A DNA stretch of 64,000 bases from Pseudomonadota bacterium (GCA_018241405.1 JAFEDY010000028.1:24014-88013); one strand, 5' to 3'. Positions 1 through 10,570 are shown, numbered from the stretch's first letter. Notes: generated by a model from the letters alone, not told the origin. Numbers and translations: made by a program.

Positions 1-2549
1 GCTGGGCCGTGGGCGATGGCGGCACCATCCTCGCCACCAGCAACGGCGGCAACTCCTGGGCCGCGCAGGCCAGCGGCACTAAGGCATCGCTCACAAGCGT
101 GCATTTCACCGCCGAGGACCCCCGGCGCGGCTGGGCCGTGGGCAACTACGGCACCATCCTCGCCACGCGCGACGGCGGCCGGCAGTGGAGCGCGATCGCC
201 CTCTACCAACGCTTCTGGGCGCCGTGGTACTTCGCGGCGCTGCTGCTCCTGACACTGGCGGCCTTCACCCTGCTCGGCTTCGACGAATCGAAGCGCGCTG
301 CCGGAGCTGTCGATGACGCCGCTGCCGCCATCGGCGGGGCGGCCACGTTCCTGCGCTCCGACCAGCCGGTCGCGGACAAGGCGCTGGACCGGCTCGGCGT
401 GCGCCCGGTCGTCGAGGCGCTGTCGTCCTTCATCCGCAACCGTGACACCGAACCGCGCGTGACGATTGCTGTCACCGGCGAATGGGGCAACGGCAAAAGC
501 TCGGTGATGCGCATGCTGCAGACCGAGCTCAACCACGCGGGCTTTCGCACCGCGTGGTTCAACGCCTGGCACCACCAGCAGGAGGGCAAGCAGATGAGCG
601 CGCTGTTCAATGTCGTGCGCAGCCAGGCCGTGCCGCAATGGTGGCGCCAGCCGCTGGCCGCATGGCGCGTGCGCTCGCGGCTGATCTGGGGACGCGGCTG
701 GTTCTACAAGGCCGTGGCCGTAGTCACGGCGTTCGTGCTGGTGCTGCTCGCCGGCAATCTGTTGGGCGACGGCTGGGGCATGGCCTATGAACGCACGCAG
801 GCGAACTTTCGCCATCATGTGCTGCAACAGAAAAAGACAGCGATCACCGGCGCGAGTCTGGCCAAACTCGATCCGTTCGCGAAGCCTGCATCCCCATCGC
901 CGCCGCTTCGCGCCGCCGAAAATGCCCCGTCCGCTACCGACCCGTGCGACACGCAAAGCTGGTCTCCTGGCCAGCGTACCGTGCCGATCCGGCCCGAGGT
1001 CTACTGCTATCTCAAGCGCAACCTGCAATGGGAAGAAGGCGGCGATACCCGCCTCTGTGGCGTGCAGCGCAAGCCATCAGCGCAAAACGGCCCCACTTGC
1101 GTGTTTCCGAAGCCAGAGGATCTGCTCACAACCATCGAGGCTCGCGATGTCACCGGCGCGCGCAAGCTCTTGCCGAGCGAGCGCAAGGCCATACGCGACG
1201 CCGCCGAGACCGTGCCGCCGCCGCCCATGTTCCCCTGGCTCGGCAGCACGACCTTCGGCACCATTGCGGCGGCGTTGGCCCTGCTGTTCACGAAGGGAGT
1301 CACCGTCTACGGCGTGCAGTTGACGGCACCGTTGCGCACCCTGCTCGCCGCGGCGCAAGGCAAGTCGGAGGTCGGCAAGGAGGCCAGCGGCACCGTGGAA
1401 CGCTACCGCACCGAGTTCCGCCTGCTGTGCGACGCGCTGGACGGCAGGCTTGTGATCTTTATCGACGACCTGGATCGCTGCACGCCCGAGACCGTGAACG
1501 GCATGCTGGAGCTGACGAACTACCTCACCGACGTCGGCCGTTGCTTCGTCATCATTGGCGCGGCGATGGAGCGCGTGCTCAAGTGCGTCAAGTCACCCGT
1601 CGGTGACGATCCGGACTATCCGACGGCCTACCTGCGCAAGCTCGTGCACATCGAACTGCCGGTGCCGCAGGACCGCACCCTGCTGGACCAGCTTGCCGCT
1701 GCGCCACCTGCCGCCGAGCCACGGCGCCCAGGGCTGCCACGGTGGGCGTCGCCGGCCGTGGGTGTCGCTGCGATGCTGGGCGTGTTGTGCCTGGCATTTC
1801 TTGCCGGAAGCGCATTGCACGAAGGCAGCAAGGGCGAAGCGTTCGAGGTTGTCGCGAAGCCCGTCGTTGTAGCCCTGGAGGACCCGGGTCCGGGCCCGAT
1901 CCCACCGCCCCCACCCCCGCCGCCCCCGGACCCGCAAACGCCAAGCCAAGAAGTAGGCCTGGCACCTGCACGCGCGGCCGAGATGCCCTACGCATGGCTG
2001 GGCGGCGCGCTGCTGTTGGTGCTCAGCGCGGTCGGCCTGCGCTGGCTGCGCCGCAACCGCGAGCAGGTCGTGGTCGCGCTGGGTGGCGCACTGCGATCCG
2101 AGGATTCGGATCGCTTCATGCAAGCACTCCGCATCTGGAACCCGGTGGTCGTCAGCTACGACCCCACGCCGCGCCACGTCAAGCGCTTCTACAACCGCGC
2201 GCGGCTGTTCGCGGCGTACGAGCAGCAACAAGGTGGCGAGAGCGCGGCGAGCGATGAATCGCTCGTCGCGCTGGCGGCCATGCACCACCTCGACCCGGCC
2301 TTGCTTGCAAGCCTGGCGGATACATGGACGAAGGCCGGTCCCGGAGCACGGGCACAGGACGTTGTGAACAGGTGGCTGCAGGAACGCGCTTCAGCCCAGG
2401 GTGGCAACCAGGATCAGCCGGCGCGCGAACTCCGAAGTCAGGCGCTGTTCAGTGCCTGGTCCCAGCATCTGAAGACCTTCGACACCGCCCCCAGCCTCGA
2501 CCAAATTCGGCGCTTCGCACGCCGCGTCGAAGGCATCCTGGTGCGATGA
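1..2549 (+). CDS. Ycf48-repeat / KAP-family P-loop NTPase membrane protein (5' end outside window)
   Basis: The frame is open to the left edge, so the N-terminus is missing. Numbering from the GTG at 9, residues 1-65 hold two repeats of the form GWAVG(D/N)xGTILAT-(S/R)(N/D)GG-W, as in Ycf48/Hcf136-type or BNR beta-propellers. A membrane segment follows (about 69-91). The KAP NTPase domain has Walker A GEWGNGKS near 157 and Walker B VIFIDDLDRC near 482, with two membrane segments between them (about 237-256 and 413-434), the usual KAP layout. Two more membrane segments (about 580-600 and 661-680) flank a run of nine prolines. The C-terminus has the KAP-like TPRHVKRFYNRAR. KAP NTPases are membrane-tethered ATPases, and some act in phage defence. 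The propeller fusion suggests an outward-facing sensor coupled to a cytoplasmic ATPase; that role is inference. Confidence 0.85.
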   Translation, partial: WAVGDGGTILATSNGGNSWAAQASGTKASLTSVHFTAEDPRRGWAVGNYGTILATRDGGRQWSAIALYQRFWAPWYFAALLLLTLAAFTLLGFDESKRAAGAVDDAAAAIGGAATFLRSDQPVADKALDRLGVRPVVEALSSFIRNRDTEPRVTIAVTGEWGNGKSSVMRMLQTELNHAGFRTAWFNAWHHQQEGKQMSALFNVVRSQAVPQWWRQPLAAWRVRSRLIWGRGWFYKAVAVVTAFVLVLLAGNLLGDGWGMAYERTQANFRHHVLQQKKTAITGASLAKLDPFAKPASPSPPLRAAENAPSATDPCDTQSWSPGQRTVPIRPEVYCYLKRNLQWEEGGDTRLCGVQRKPSAQNGPTCVFPKPEDLLTTIEARDVTGARKLLPSERKAIRDAAETVPPPPMFPWLGSTTFGTIAAALALLFTKGVTVYGVQLTAPLRTLLAAAQGKSEVGKEASGTVERYRTEFRLLCDALDGRLVIFIDDLDRCTPETVNGMLELTNYLTDVGRCFVIIGAAMERVLKCVKSPVGDDPDYPTAYLRKLVHIELPVPQDRTLLDQLAAAPPAAEPRRPGLPRWASPAVGVAAMLGVLCLAFLAGSALHEGSKGEAFEVVAKPVVVALEDPGPGPIPPPPPPPPPDPQTPSQEVGLAPARAAEMPYAWLGGALLLVLSAVGLRWLRRNREQVVVALGGALRSEDSDRFMQALRIWNPVVVSYDPTPRHVKRFYNRARLFAAYEQQQGGESAASDESLVALAAMHHLDPALLASLADTWTKAGPGARAQDVVNRWLQERASAQGGNQDQPARELRSQALFSAWSQHLKTFDTAPSLDQIRRFARRVEGILVR

Positions 2550-2683
2550 GGTAGTGCGGCACGGTGCCCGGGAACAGGGTCGGGCGGCACCCGCGCCGCT
2601 GCCGCGCTCCTTGGGGCAGATGTCAGCATTTTGCGCCGGGGCGCCCGTCAAGGCCTTTCGGGCCGAACCGCCGCGCGCCGCGC

Positions 2684-3460
2684 CTACAACTGCGTGCCCA
2701 CCAGCCGCCCCACCGCATAGGTCACGCCCATGGCCAGCAGGCCGCCGCTGGCGTTGCGCAGTGCGGCGCGCAGCCTGGGCGCGCCGCCCAGATGGGCCGA
2801 GGCCACGCCGGTGAGCAGCAGCGCCAGCGTCACGGCCCCCATGGCCACCGGCACCAGCCATGGCGCGGGCGCCAGCAGGACCGCCAGCAGGGGCACCAGC
2901 GCCCCCACGGCAAACGCCACGGCGGACGCGCCCGCGGCCTGCCAGGGGTTGGTGTACTCGCCGGGCTTGATGCCGAGTTCGATTTCGGCGTGGGCCGCCA
3001 GCGCGTCGTGCTGGGTCAGCTCCCGGGCCACCTGCGCGGCGGTGGCGTGGCTCAGGCCCTTTTTCTGCAGCAGGGCCGCCAGCTCCTTCAACTCCACCTC
3101 GGGCAACTGGGTCAGCTCCTCATGCTCCAGCAGCACGGCGGCGCGCTCCGTGTCGCTCTGGGTGCTGACCGAGACATACTCGCCCGCCGCCATCGACAGC
3201 GCTCCCGAGACCAGCCCCGCTATGCCCGCCGTGAGCAGGGCCGCGAAGCTGGGGCTGGCCCCCGCCACGCCCAGCAGCAGGCCCGCCGTGGACACGATGC
3301 CGTCGTTGGCGCCCAGCACGCCCGCGCGCAGCCAATTGAACCGCTGCGACATGCGGCCGGTAACAGTGCCGTCGTAGGCCGAGTGGCCCGGCGCCGCTAC
3401 GGGAGGGGAGGAGTCTATGGAGGGCATGGAAGGGCCGGGCAGTTGGATTGCATCCACCAT
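2684..3460 (-). CDS. VIT1/CCC1-family membrane transporter (Fe/Mn)
   Basis: The 258-aa product has the VIT/CCC1 signatures GANDGIVSTAGLLLG and SMAAGEYVSVSTQSD, a hydrophilic acidic middle part, and about five membrane segments (two early, three in the last 90 residues). The family moves Fe(II) or Mn(II) out of the cytoplasm, or stores it. The start at 3460 (MVDAIQ) is chosen because AGGAAA lies just upstream; an internal ATG at 3427 is possible. The frame continues open upstream, antisense to the LysR gene, but that part is a shadow. It converges with the KAP gene across a 134-bp gap. Metal specificity cannot be read from the sequence. Confidence 0.9.
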   Translation of the reverse strand: MVDAIQLPGPSMPSIDSSPPVAAPGHSAYDGTVTGRMSQRFNWLRAGVLGANDGIVSTAGLLLGVAGASPSFAALLTAGIAGLVSGALSMAAGEYVSVSTQSDTERAAVLLEHEELTQLPEVELKELAALLQKKGLSHATAAQVARELTQHDALAAHAEIELGIKPGEYTNPWQAAGASAVAFAVGALVPLLAVLLAPAPWLVPVAMGAVTLALLLTGVASAHLGGAPRLRAALRNASGGLLAMGVTYAVGRLVGTQL

Positions 3461-3489
3461 TTTCCTGCGTTGTGTGGCGCCTTGGCGCA

Positions 3490-4386
3490 TCAGTTCCGCG
3501 CGCCCAGCCGCTGCACCAGGAAGTCGATCATGGCCCGCACCTTGGCCGGCGCATGCCGCACCGCGGGCCAGACGATGTGGATGCCGCCCAGGTCGCGCGC
3601 GGGCTGGTCCAGGTCCAGTGCCTGCAGCGCGCCGCGCGCCAGGGCCTCGCCGACGATGAAGCCGGGCTCGTAGATCAGGCCCTGGCCGCCCAGGGCCGCG
3701 GCCAGCAGCGCGTCGCCGCTGTTGGCGCGCAGATTGCCCTGCACCTTCTGCCGCACGCGGCCGTCCGTGCCAAAGCACCACTGCTCCGGGCCATTGGTGC
3801 TGGAGAGCGTGTAGCCCAGGCAGTTGTGCTGCGCCAGGTCGGCCACGCGACGCGGCACGCCGCGCGCCTCCAGATAGGCGGGTGCCGCGCACAGCACCAG
3901 CCGGCAGTCGCCCAGGCGGCGCGCCTGCAGGCTGTCGTCGCGCAGCGCGCCTATGCGCACGGCCAGGTCCCAGCGCTGCTCCACCAGATCGACCACCGCG
4001 TCGGAGAGGCCCAGTTCCAGCGTGACGGCCGGGTGCGCCTGGCCGAAGGCCGGCAGCAGCGGCGCGATGTGGCGCAGGCCGTAGACCTGCGGTGCATTCA
4101 GCCGCAGCAGGCCGGTGGCCAGCCGGCGCTGGGATGTGGCGGCCGCGTCGGCCTCGTCGAGCTCGGCCAGGATGCGCTGCACGGCGTCCAGGTAGCTGGC
4201 GCCCGCGTCGGTCAGCGCCAGCCGACGCGTGGAGCGGTGCAGCAGCTTGACGCCCAGGCGCGCCTCCAGCGCATTGACATGCTTGGCGGCCATGGCGGGC
4301 GACATGTCGAACTGGCGCGCCGCCGCCGACAGACTGCCCACGGCGGCGGCGCGTGCGAACACGCGCAGGCTGGTGATGCGATCCAT
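3490..4386 (-). CDS. LysR-family transcriptional regulator
   Basis: The 298-aa product is the usual LysR length. The N-terminal winged helix-turn-helix (about 1-60, LSAAARQFDMSPAMAAKHVNALEARLG) is followed by a linker helix and a substrate-binding domain with ALRDDSLQARRLG and a typical C-terminal part. It resembles the DsdC/AaeR-like 'MDRITSLRVFARAA' subgroup. It is divergent from the dioxygenase gene at 4462 with a 75-bp spacer, so it probably controls that gene as well as itself. The gene ends 29 bp before the VIT gene start on the same strand. Confidence 0.93.
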   Translation of the reverse strand: MDRITSLRVFARAAAVGSLSAAARQFDMSPAMAAKHVNALEARLGVKLLHRSTRRLALTDAGASYLDAVQRILAELDEADAAATSQRRLATGLLRLNAPQVYGLRHIAPLLPAFGQAHPAVTLELGLSDAVVDLVEQRWDLAVRIGALRDDSLQARRLGDCRLVLCAAPAYLEARGVPRRVADLAQHNCLGYTLSSTNGPEQWCFGTDGRVRQKVQGNLRANSGDALLAAALGGQGLIYEPGFIVGEALARGALQALDLDQPARDLGGIHIVWPAVRHAPAKVRAMIDFLVQRLGARN

Positions 4387-4461
4387 TCAACACTATGGGT
4401 AGAAACTATGGTGCGATTTTGAGGCTTTGAAAATCCTGAGTCAAAGATCAAACTGGCCTGC
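4387..4461. promoter_or_regulatory. Divergent LysR/dioxygenase intergenic region with a direct repeat
   Basis: This 75-bp spacer must hold both promoters and the LysR operator. ACTATGG occurs twice, at 4392-4398 and 4405-4411, 13 bp apart, which would place two half-sites roughly on one face of the helix. The spacer is visibly AT-richer than the flanking genes. Treating the repeat as the LysR binding site is inference. Confidence 0.4.
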
Positions 4462-5286
4462 ATGACACACACTACGACCGCCCCCCGCATGCCCACGCTG
4501 TACATTCCCCACGGCGCCGGGCCCTGCTTCTTCATGGACTGGAACCCGGCCGACGCCTGGGACAAGACCGCCGCCTATCTGCGCAGCATTCCGGTCAGCC
4601 TGCCGGCGCGGCCGCAGGCCATCCTGCTGGTCACGGCGCACTGGTTGGCGCCGCAACCCAGCATGAGCAGCGCCGCCCGCCCCGGCCTGCTGTTCGACTA
4701 TGGCGGCTTCCCTCCGCACACCTACGAGCTGACCTACCCCGCGCCCGGCGCACCCCTGCTGGCCGAGCGCGTCAGCGACCTGCTGGCCGGCGCCGGCTTC
4801 GCCCCGGTGCAGGACGGCGCGCGCGGCTATGACCACGGCACCTTCATCCCACTCAAGGTGGCCTTTCCCGACGCCGACATCCCGGTGCTGCAGCTGTCGC
4901 TGCTGAAGAGCCTGGATGCGGCCGAGCACATCCGGCTGGGGCAGGCGCTCACAGCCCTGCGCGATGAGGGCGTGCTGATCATCGGCAGCGGCATGAGCTA
5001 CCACAACATGCGCGGCTACGGCGACCCGCGCGCCACCGCCATCGGCGCCGAGTTCGACCGCTGGCTGGGCGAGACGGTGGCGCTGCCTGCGCCTGAGCGC
5101 AATGCGCGCCTGGCCGACTGGGCCGTGGCGAGCGGCCCCGCGGGCCGCCTGTCGCACCCGCCGCGCGCCGAGGAGCATTTGCTGCCGCTGCACGTGGTGG
5201 CCGGCGCGGCCGGCGAGAGCCAGGGCGCCAAGGTGTTCACCGACCGCGTGATGGCGGTGGACATTTCCGCCATCCGCTTTGGTTGA
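4462..5286 (+). CDS. ygiD: DODA-type extradiol ring-cleavage dioxygenase (LigB superfamily, YgiD-like)
   Basis: The 274-aa protein begins with PTLYIPHGAGPCFFMD and has VTAHW around residue 60, the pattern of the class III extradiol / 4,5-DOPA dioxygenase family. Candidate metal ligands are His17, His60 and the EEHLLPLH segment near 237-244, with a conserved His in GSGMSYHNMRGYG near 181. Family members use Fe(II) or Zn(II) to open catechol-type rings; the physiological substrate of YgiD-like enzymes is usually unknown. The gene is divergent from the LysR gene at 3490, its likely regulator. The function call is by family only. Confidence 0.9.
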   Translation: MTHTTTAPRMPTLYIPHGAGPCFFMDWNPADAWDKTAAYLRSIPVSLPARPQAILLVTAHWLAPQPSMSSAARPGLLFDYGGFPPHTYELTYPAPGAPLLAERVSDLLAGAGFAPVQDGARGYDHGTFIPLKVAFPDADIPVLQLSLLKSLDAAEHIRLGQALTALRDEGVLIIGSGMSYHNMRGYGDPRATAIGAEFDRWLGETVALPAPERNARLADWAVASGPAGRLSHPPRAEEHLLPLHVVAGAAGESQGAKVFTDRVMAVDISAIRFG

Positions 5287-5304
5287 TGCCCACAGGAACG
5301 CGGC

Positions 5305-5787
5305 ATGATCGCCAACACACCCGTCATGCTTCTATTTCAGGGGCTTGGTGCGCTGATCCTGTGCGTGCCAGCGCGTGATTTGACACAAGAACCGGTGGAA
5401 CACGTACTGCCGCTGTCCGCGCCCGCTCTGGCCACCACGCTGCGCGGCACCCCGCCCAGCCCGTTGGCGATAGAGCAGGCCATCGAGCAGATCGAGGACG
5501 CGATCATGCCGGCACGCGCGCTCACCACCGGCGCCACGCAGCTCGTGCTTGCCGACGCGGCGCTGCACGCCTTGGTCGCAAGTGCCAGCGATGCATACGC
5601 GGATGAGATCACCCTCGGCCGCGACGCGGTCGAGCGCCTGTTCGAGCGCCTCGCCGCGCGCTCCCAGGGCCGCCCCGCCGCGCAGGACGCCCTGCCGACC
5701 GACCCGGCCAGCTGCGCCGCGCTGCTGCTCGCGCGCGAGGCCCTGCACCACTGGGGCCTGGAGACACTGACCGTGCGCCGGTCTTGA
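5305..5787 (+). CDS. Hypothetical 160-aa protein
   Basis: I do not recognise this protein. It begins 18 bp after the dioxygenase stop with AGGAA about 7 nt before the ATG, so it may be co-transcribed. The first 25 residues are hydrophobic (MLLFQGLGALILCV) and could be a signal or anchor, but no cleavage site is clear. The rest is Ala/Leu-rich and probably helical, with an acidic segment IEQAIEQIEDAIMP and a Leu-rich C-terminus. Codon usage with strong G/C in third positions matches its neighbours, which supports a real gene. No catalytic motif is visible. Confidence 0.6.
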   Translation: MIANTPVMLLFQGLGALILCVPARDLTQEPVEHVLPLSAPALATTLRGTPPSPLAIEQAIEQIEDAIMPARALTTGATQLVLADAALHALVASASDAYADEITLGRDAVERLFERLAARSQGRPAAQDALPTDPASCAALLLAREALHHWGLETLTVRRS

Positions 5788-5902
5788 TATGGTTTTTGCA
5801 TATCGCAGGCATTGGTGCAATTGATTTTTCTTTTGCCACCGGTTTTCCTACCATGGGCGCAGCCGTTCACGGCCCCATCCTTTCCCCCAACAGGAGCGCA
5901 CC

Positions 5903-7432
5903 ATGACCGACAGCCGCAAGCAATGCCCCGTCACCCACCTGACCACCGACTTCGGCGCCCCCGTGCCCAGCAACCGCGACAGCCTCACGGCCGGGTCGCG
6001 CGGCCCGCTGCTGGCGCAGGACGTCTGGCTCAATGAAAAGCTGGCCAACTTCGTGCGCGAGGTCATCCCCGAGCGGCGCATGCACGCCAAGGGCTCGGGC
6101 GCGTTCGGCACCTTCACCGTCACGCACGACATCACCAAGTACACCCGCGCCAAGCTGTTTGAACAGATCGGCAAGAAGACCGACATATTCGCCCGCTTTA
6201 CCACCGTGGCCGGCGAGCGTGGCGCGGCCGATGCCGAGCGCGACATCCGCGGCTTTGCCCTCAAGTTCTATACCGAGGAGGGCAACTGGGACATGGTTGG
6301 CAACAACACGCCGGTGTTCTTCATCCGCGACCCGCGCCAGTTCCCCGACCTGAACAAGGCCGTCAAGCGCGACCCGCGCACCAATATGCGTTCTGCCACC
6401 AACAACTGGGACTACTGGACGCTTGTCCCAGAGGCGCTGCACCAGATCACCATCGTCATGAGCGAGCGTGGCATCCCCGCCAGCTACCGCCACATGCACG
6501 GCTTTGGATCGCACACCTACAGCTTCTGGAACGCTGCGGGCGAGCGCTTCTGGGTCAAGTTCCACTTCCGCACCCAGCAGGGCATCCAGAACCTGAGCGA
6601 CGCCGAGGCCGAGGCCCTGGTCGGCAAGGACCGCGAAAGCCATCAGCGCGACCTGTACGAGGCCATCGCGCGCGGCGACTTCCCCAAGTGGACGATGTAC
6701 GTGCAGGTCATGCCCGAAACCGACGCAGACAAGGTGCCCTACCACCCGTTCGACCTGACCAAGGTCTGGCCGCATGGCGACTACCCGCTCATTGAGGTCG
6801 GCGAGTTCGAGCTGAACAAAAACCCCGAGAATTTTTTCCTCGACGTCGAGCAGTCCGCCTTTGCCCCCAGCAACCTGGTGCCCGGCATCGGCGTGAGCCC
6901 CGATCGCATGCTGCAGGCCCGCCTGACCAACTACGCCGACGCGCAGCGCTACCGCCTGGGCGGCAACTACCAACAGATCCCGGTGAACCGCGCGCGCTGC
7001 CCCGTGCACAGCAACCACCGCGACGGCATGGGCCGGGTCGATGCCAACTACGGCAGCGCCCCGCACTACGAGCCCAACAGCTTCGGCCAATGGCAGGCGC
7101 AGCCCGAGTTTGCCGAGCCGCCGCTCACGATCGCCGGCGATGCGCGCCACTGGAGCTTCCACGAGGACGACGCCAACTACTTCGAGCAGCCGCGCAAGCT
7201 CTTCCAGCTAATGACGGATGCGCAGAAGCAGGCGCTGTTTGGCAACACCGCCCGCGCCATGGGTGACGCGCCCGAGTTCGTGAAATTCCGCCACATCCGC
7301 AACTGCCACGCCGCCGACCCGGCCTACGGCGCCGGCGTTGCCCAGGCGCTGGGCCTGGATCTGCAAAAGGCCCTGGCCTCGAAGAAGGATGATCCGATGA
7401 ACGGCAGCCCGCTGGTGGCGCTGCCGGTGTGA
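5903..7432 (+). CDS. katA: Monofunctional heme catalase (small-subunit type)
   Basis: The 509-aa product is the length of a clade 3 catalase and decomposes hydrogen peroxide in the cytoplasm. The distal His61 ([14 protein letters not shown]), Asn134 ([11 protein letters not shown]) and the proximal heme ligand Tyr344 ([14 protein letters not shown]) are all present, as are the core motif [18 protein letters not shown] and the [14 protein letters not shown] segment. AGGAG sits 6 nt before the ATG. No Sec signal peptide is visible. The 115-bp upstream spacer is AT-rich, but I could not find a convincing OxyR site. Confidence 0.97.
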   Translation: MTDSRKQCPVTHLTTDFGAPVPSNRDSLTAGSRGPLLAQDVWLNEKLANFVREVIPERRMHAKGSGAFGTFTVTHDITKYTRAKLFEQIGKKTDIFARFTTVAGERGAADAERDIRGFALKFYTEEGNWDMVGNNTPVFFIRDPRQFPDLNKAVKRDPRTNMRSATNNWDYWTLVPEALHQITIVMSERGIPASYRHMHGFGSHTYSFWNAAGERFWVKFHFRTQQGIQNLSDAEAEALVGKDRESHQRDLYEAIARGDFPKWTMYVQVMPETDADKVPYHPFDLTKVWPHGDYPLIEVGEFELNKNPENFFLDVEQSAFAPSNLVPGIGVSPDRMLQARLTNYADAQRYRLGGNYQQIPVNRARCPVHSNHRDGMGRVDANYGSAPHYEPNSFGQWQAQPEFAEPPLTIAGDARHWSFHEDDANYFEQPRKLFQLMTDAQKQALFGNTARAMGDAPEFVKFRHIRNCHAADPAYGAGVAQALGLDLQKALASKKDDPMNGSPLVALPV

Positions 7433-7462
7433 TGGGATGACTGCTCCGCTCGCTTTGCGCCT

Positions 7463-8398
7463 TCACCCCCTGCGGTGCAGCAGCTCCAGGAACATTTCTG
7501 CCGGCCGGCTCATGGGCCGGTCCTGGCGCACCAGGCTGCCGTAGGCCTCGAGCTTGCGGCGCATGCGGTAGGGCAGGATGCGCAGCATGCCGTGCGCGGC
7601 ATTGATGTCGGCCACGGCCTGTGGAATGACGCCCACCATGTCCGAGCCGCGCACCAGGTTCATGGTGGTCAAGATGGAGCCGGTCTCGATCAACCCGCGC
7701 GGCAGGGCCAGGCCATGGGCGCGGAACTCCTGCTCGATCAGCGCGCGCATGGGACTGCCCGGCGGCTGCAGCACCCAGCCATGGGCCTGCAGGGCCTCGA
7801 AGCTCACCGTGCGTGATTGCAGCAGCGGATGGTCGTTGCCGACCACGATGGCCAGGGCCTCGTCGTCGATGGCGCGAAAGCGGTAGTCGCCGGCCGCGCC
7901 GCCCGTCATGCGCCCTATCACCACCTCCAGTACGCCCTCGTGCAGCTGCGCCAGCAGGCGGTCGCTGGTGTCCACGGCCACCTCGATCTCCAGCAGCGGC
8001 AGCTGGCGCTTCAAGTCCAGCAGCGCGCGTGTCAGCCGCCCCGGCGATGCCGCCATGATGCTGCCCACGGCCAGGCGCCCGGCGCTGCCCTGGCGCAACT
8101 CGCCCAGCTCGCGGTTCAGCGCCTCGATGCTGCCGCGCAGGTTGCGAAAGTAGGCCATCACGCGCTCGCCCGCGGCATTGCGCTGCAGGCGCCGGCCCAC
8201 GCGGTCGAACAGCGGCTGGCCCAGCGCCTCTTCGAGCTCGTGCAGCATCTTCGTGGCCGCGGGCTGGGTCAGGCCCAGCTGATTGGCGGCGCCACGCAAG
8301 GTTTGATGCGCATCAATGGCCAGCATCAGCGCCACCTGGCGCATGCGCAGGCGGTTGAGCAGCTGCGGCGTGCTGTCGCTGCGGTCTATCGATCCCAT
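7463..8398 (-). CDS. LysR-family regulator (GbpR-like)
   Basis: The 311-aa LysR regulator has its helix-turn-helix near residues 20-80 (GAANQLGLTQPAATKMLHELEEALGQPLFDR). The extended N-terminus and the sequence RMRQVALMLAIDAHQTLRGAANQLGL are typical of the GbpR group, which often controls sugar-binding protein genes. It is divergent from the Bug/dehydratase operon starting at 8507, which also deals with a sugar acid, so a local regulator role is likely. The inducer is unknown. Confidence 0.9.
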   Translation of the reverse strand: MGSIDRSDSTPQLLNRLRMRQVALMLAIDAHQTLRGAANQLGLTQPAATKMLHELEEALGQPLFDRVGRRLQRNAAGERVMAYFRNLRGSIEALNRELGELRQGSAGRLAVGSIMAASPGRLTRALLDLKRQLPLLEIEVAVDTSDRLLAQLHEGVLEVVIGRMTGGAAGDYRFRAIDDEALAIVVGNDHPLLQSRTVSFEALQAHGWVLQPPGSPMRALIEQEFRAHGLALPRGLIETGSILTTMNLVRGSDMVGVIPQAVADINAAHGMLRILPYRMRRKLEAYGSLVRQDRPMSRPAEMFLELLHRRG

Positions 8399-8506
8399 GG
8401 CCGGTGTTGATTACCTCAGGTTATTGATTCATCAAGAACTTTCAGTTTACACGTATCAAACGCCTGCCTACGATGCGCCCACAGACCCATAAACACAGGA
8501 GACACC
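8399..8506. promoter_or_regulatory. Divergent promoter/operator region of the sugar-acid operon
   Basis: This 108-bp AT-rich spacer separates the LysR gene from the Bug gene. A perfect dyad TTGAT-TC-ATCAA lies at 8424-8435 and fits a LysR-type half-site arrangement. The Bug gene has AGGAGA 5-6 nt before its ATG. Assigning the dyad as operator is inference. Confidence 0.4.
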
Positions 8507-9487
8507 ATGCAACGACGCCCCCTCTTTCTCGCCCTGGTCGCCGCCGTGCTGCCCTGGCAGGCCCAGGCCCAGCCGGCCCAGGATGGGGCCAACTGGCCCA
8601 GCAAGCCCGTGCATATGCTGGTGGGCGCATCGCCCGGCGGCGGCACCGACGTGATGGCGCGCGCCGTGGCGGATCGCCTGGCGCCGCTGCTCAGGCAGCC
8701 GGTACTGGTGGAGAACCGCCCCGGCGTGTCCAACACTCTGGCGGTGGACGTGACCGCCAAGTCCACCGACGGCCACACCATGGTCATGGGCGTGGTCACG
8801 GCCCATGCGATTGCGCCGCACCTGCTCAAGCTGGGCTACGACAACAACAAGGATCTGGTGCCCGTGGCCTTCGTCGGCTCGGTGCCGAACGTGCTGGTGG
8901 TGGGCAACTCGGTGCCCGCGCAGTCGGTGGCGGAGCTGGTGGCCCTGGCCAGGAAGAGCCCCGGCCAGATCAACTTTGCCAGCAGCGGCACGGGCAGCAC
9001 GCAGCACATTGCGGCCGAGATGTTCAAGGACGCGGCCGGCGTACAAATCACCCATGTGCCCTACAAGGGCAGCGCCGCGGCGCTGGTGGATCTGGTGAGC
9101 GGCCAGGTGCAGATGAGCTTTGACACCATGCCCTCGGTCATTGGCCAGATCAAGGCCGGCAAGCTGCGCGCGCTGGCCGTGACCAGCCCCCAGCGCAACC
9201 CGCAGCTGCCCCAGGTGCCGACGATGGCCGAGGCCGGCCTGCCCGGCGTGGAGATCAGCGCCTGGTATGGCATCTACATGCCCGCATCCACGCCCAGGGC
9301 CGTGGTGCAGAAGGTCAACGACGAGGTCAACAAGGTGATCGCCATGCCCGAGACCAAGACCCGGCTGGAGGCCGTGGGCGCCGAGCTGCGCCCCATGTCG
9401 CAGGCCGAGTTCGCGGCCTTCCACCTGGCCGAGTACAAGCGCTTCGGCGACATCATCCGCAAGAACAACATCCGTCTGGACCAGTAA
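8507..9487 (+). CDS. Bug/TctC-type tripartite tricarboxylate transporter binding protein
   Basis: The 326-aa secreted protein has a Sec signal peptide ending near AQAQPAQ. The mature part has the Bug landmarks: WPSKPVHMLVGASPGGGTDVMAR, VLVENRPG, the HVPYKGSAAALVDLVSGQVQ segment and GKLRALAVTSPQR. Bug proteins bind carboxylated ligands in the periplasm and pass them to TctAB permeases or to sensor systems. No tctA or tctB is nearby. It is the first gene of the operon 8507-12684, so its ligand is probably the sugar acid degraded by the downstream enzymes. Confidence 0.93.
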   Translation: MQRRPLFLALVAAVLPWQAQAQPAQDGANWPSKPVHMLVGASPGGGTDVMARAVADRLAPLLRQPVLVENRPGVSNTLAVDVTAKSTDGHTMVMGVVTAHAIAPHLLKLGYDNNKDLVPVAFVGSVPNVLVVGNSVPAQSVAELVALARKSPGQINFASSGTGSTQHIAAEMFKDAAGVQITHVPYKGSAAALVDLVSGQVQMSFDTMPSVIGQIKAGKLRALAVTSPQRNPQLPQVPTMAEAGLPGVEISAWYGIYMPASTPRAVVQKVNDEVNKVIAMPETKTRLEAVGAELRPMSQAEFAAFHLAEYKRFGDIIRKNNIRLDQ

Positions 9488-9491
9488 ACCC

Positions 9492-10541
<1,050 letters not shown>

Positions 10542-10570
10542 TCCCTTCCACGCATTTCCCCGAGGTTTTT

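Noticed and set aside
2641-2670. GGCC-TTTCG-GGCC as a terminator between KAP and VIT genes
   Set aside because: The stem is only 4 bp and no T-run follows on either strand.
2684-4393. A 569-codon minus-strand frame that would join the VIT transporter to sequence overlapping the LysR gene
   Set aside because: Only the part from 3460 downstream has VIT features. The upstream part is an out-of-frame shadow of the LysR gene, and a good ribosome site lies at 3460.
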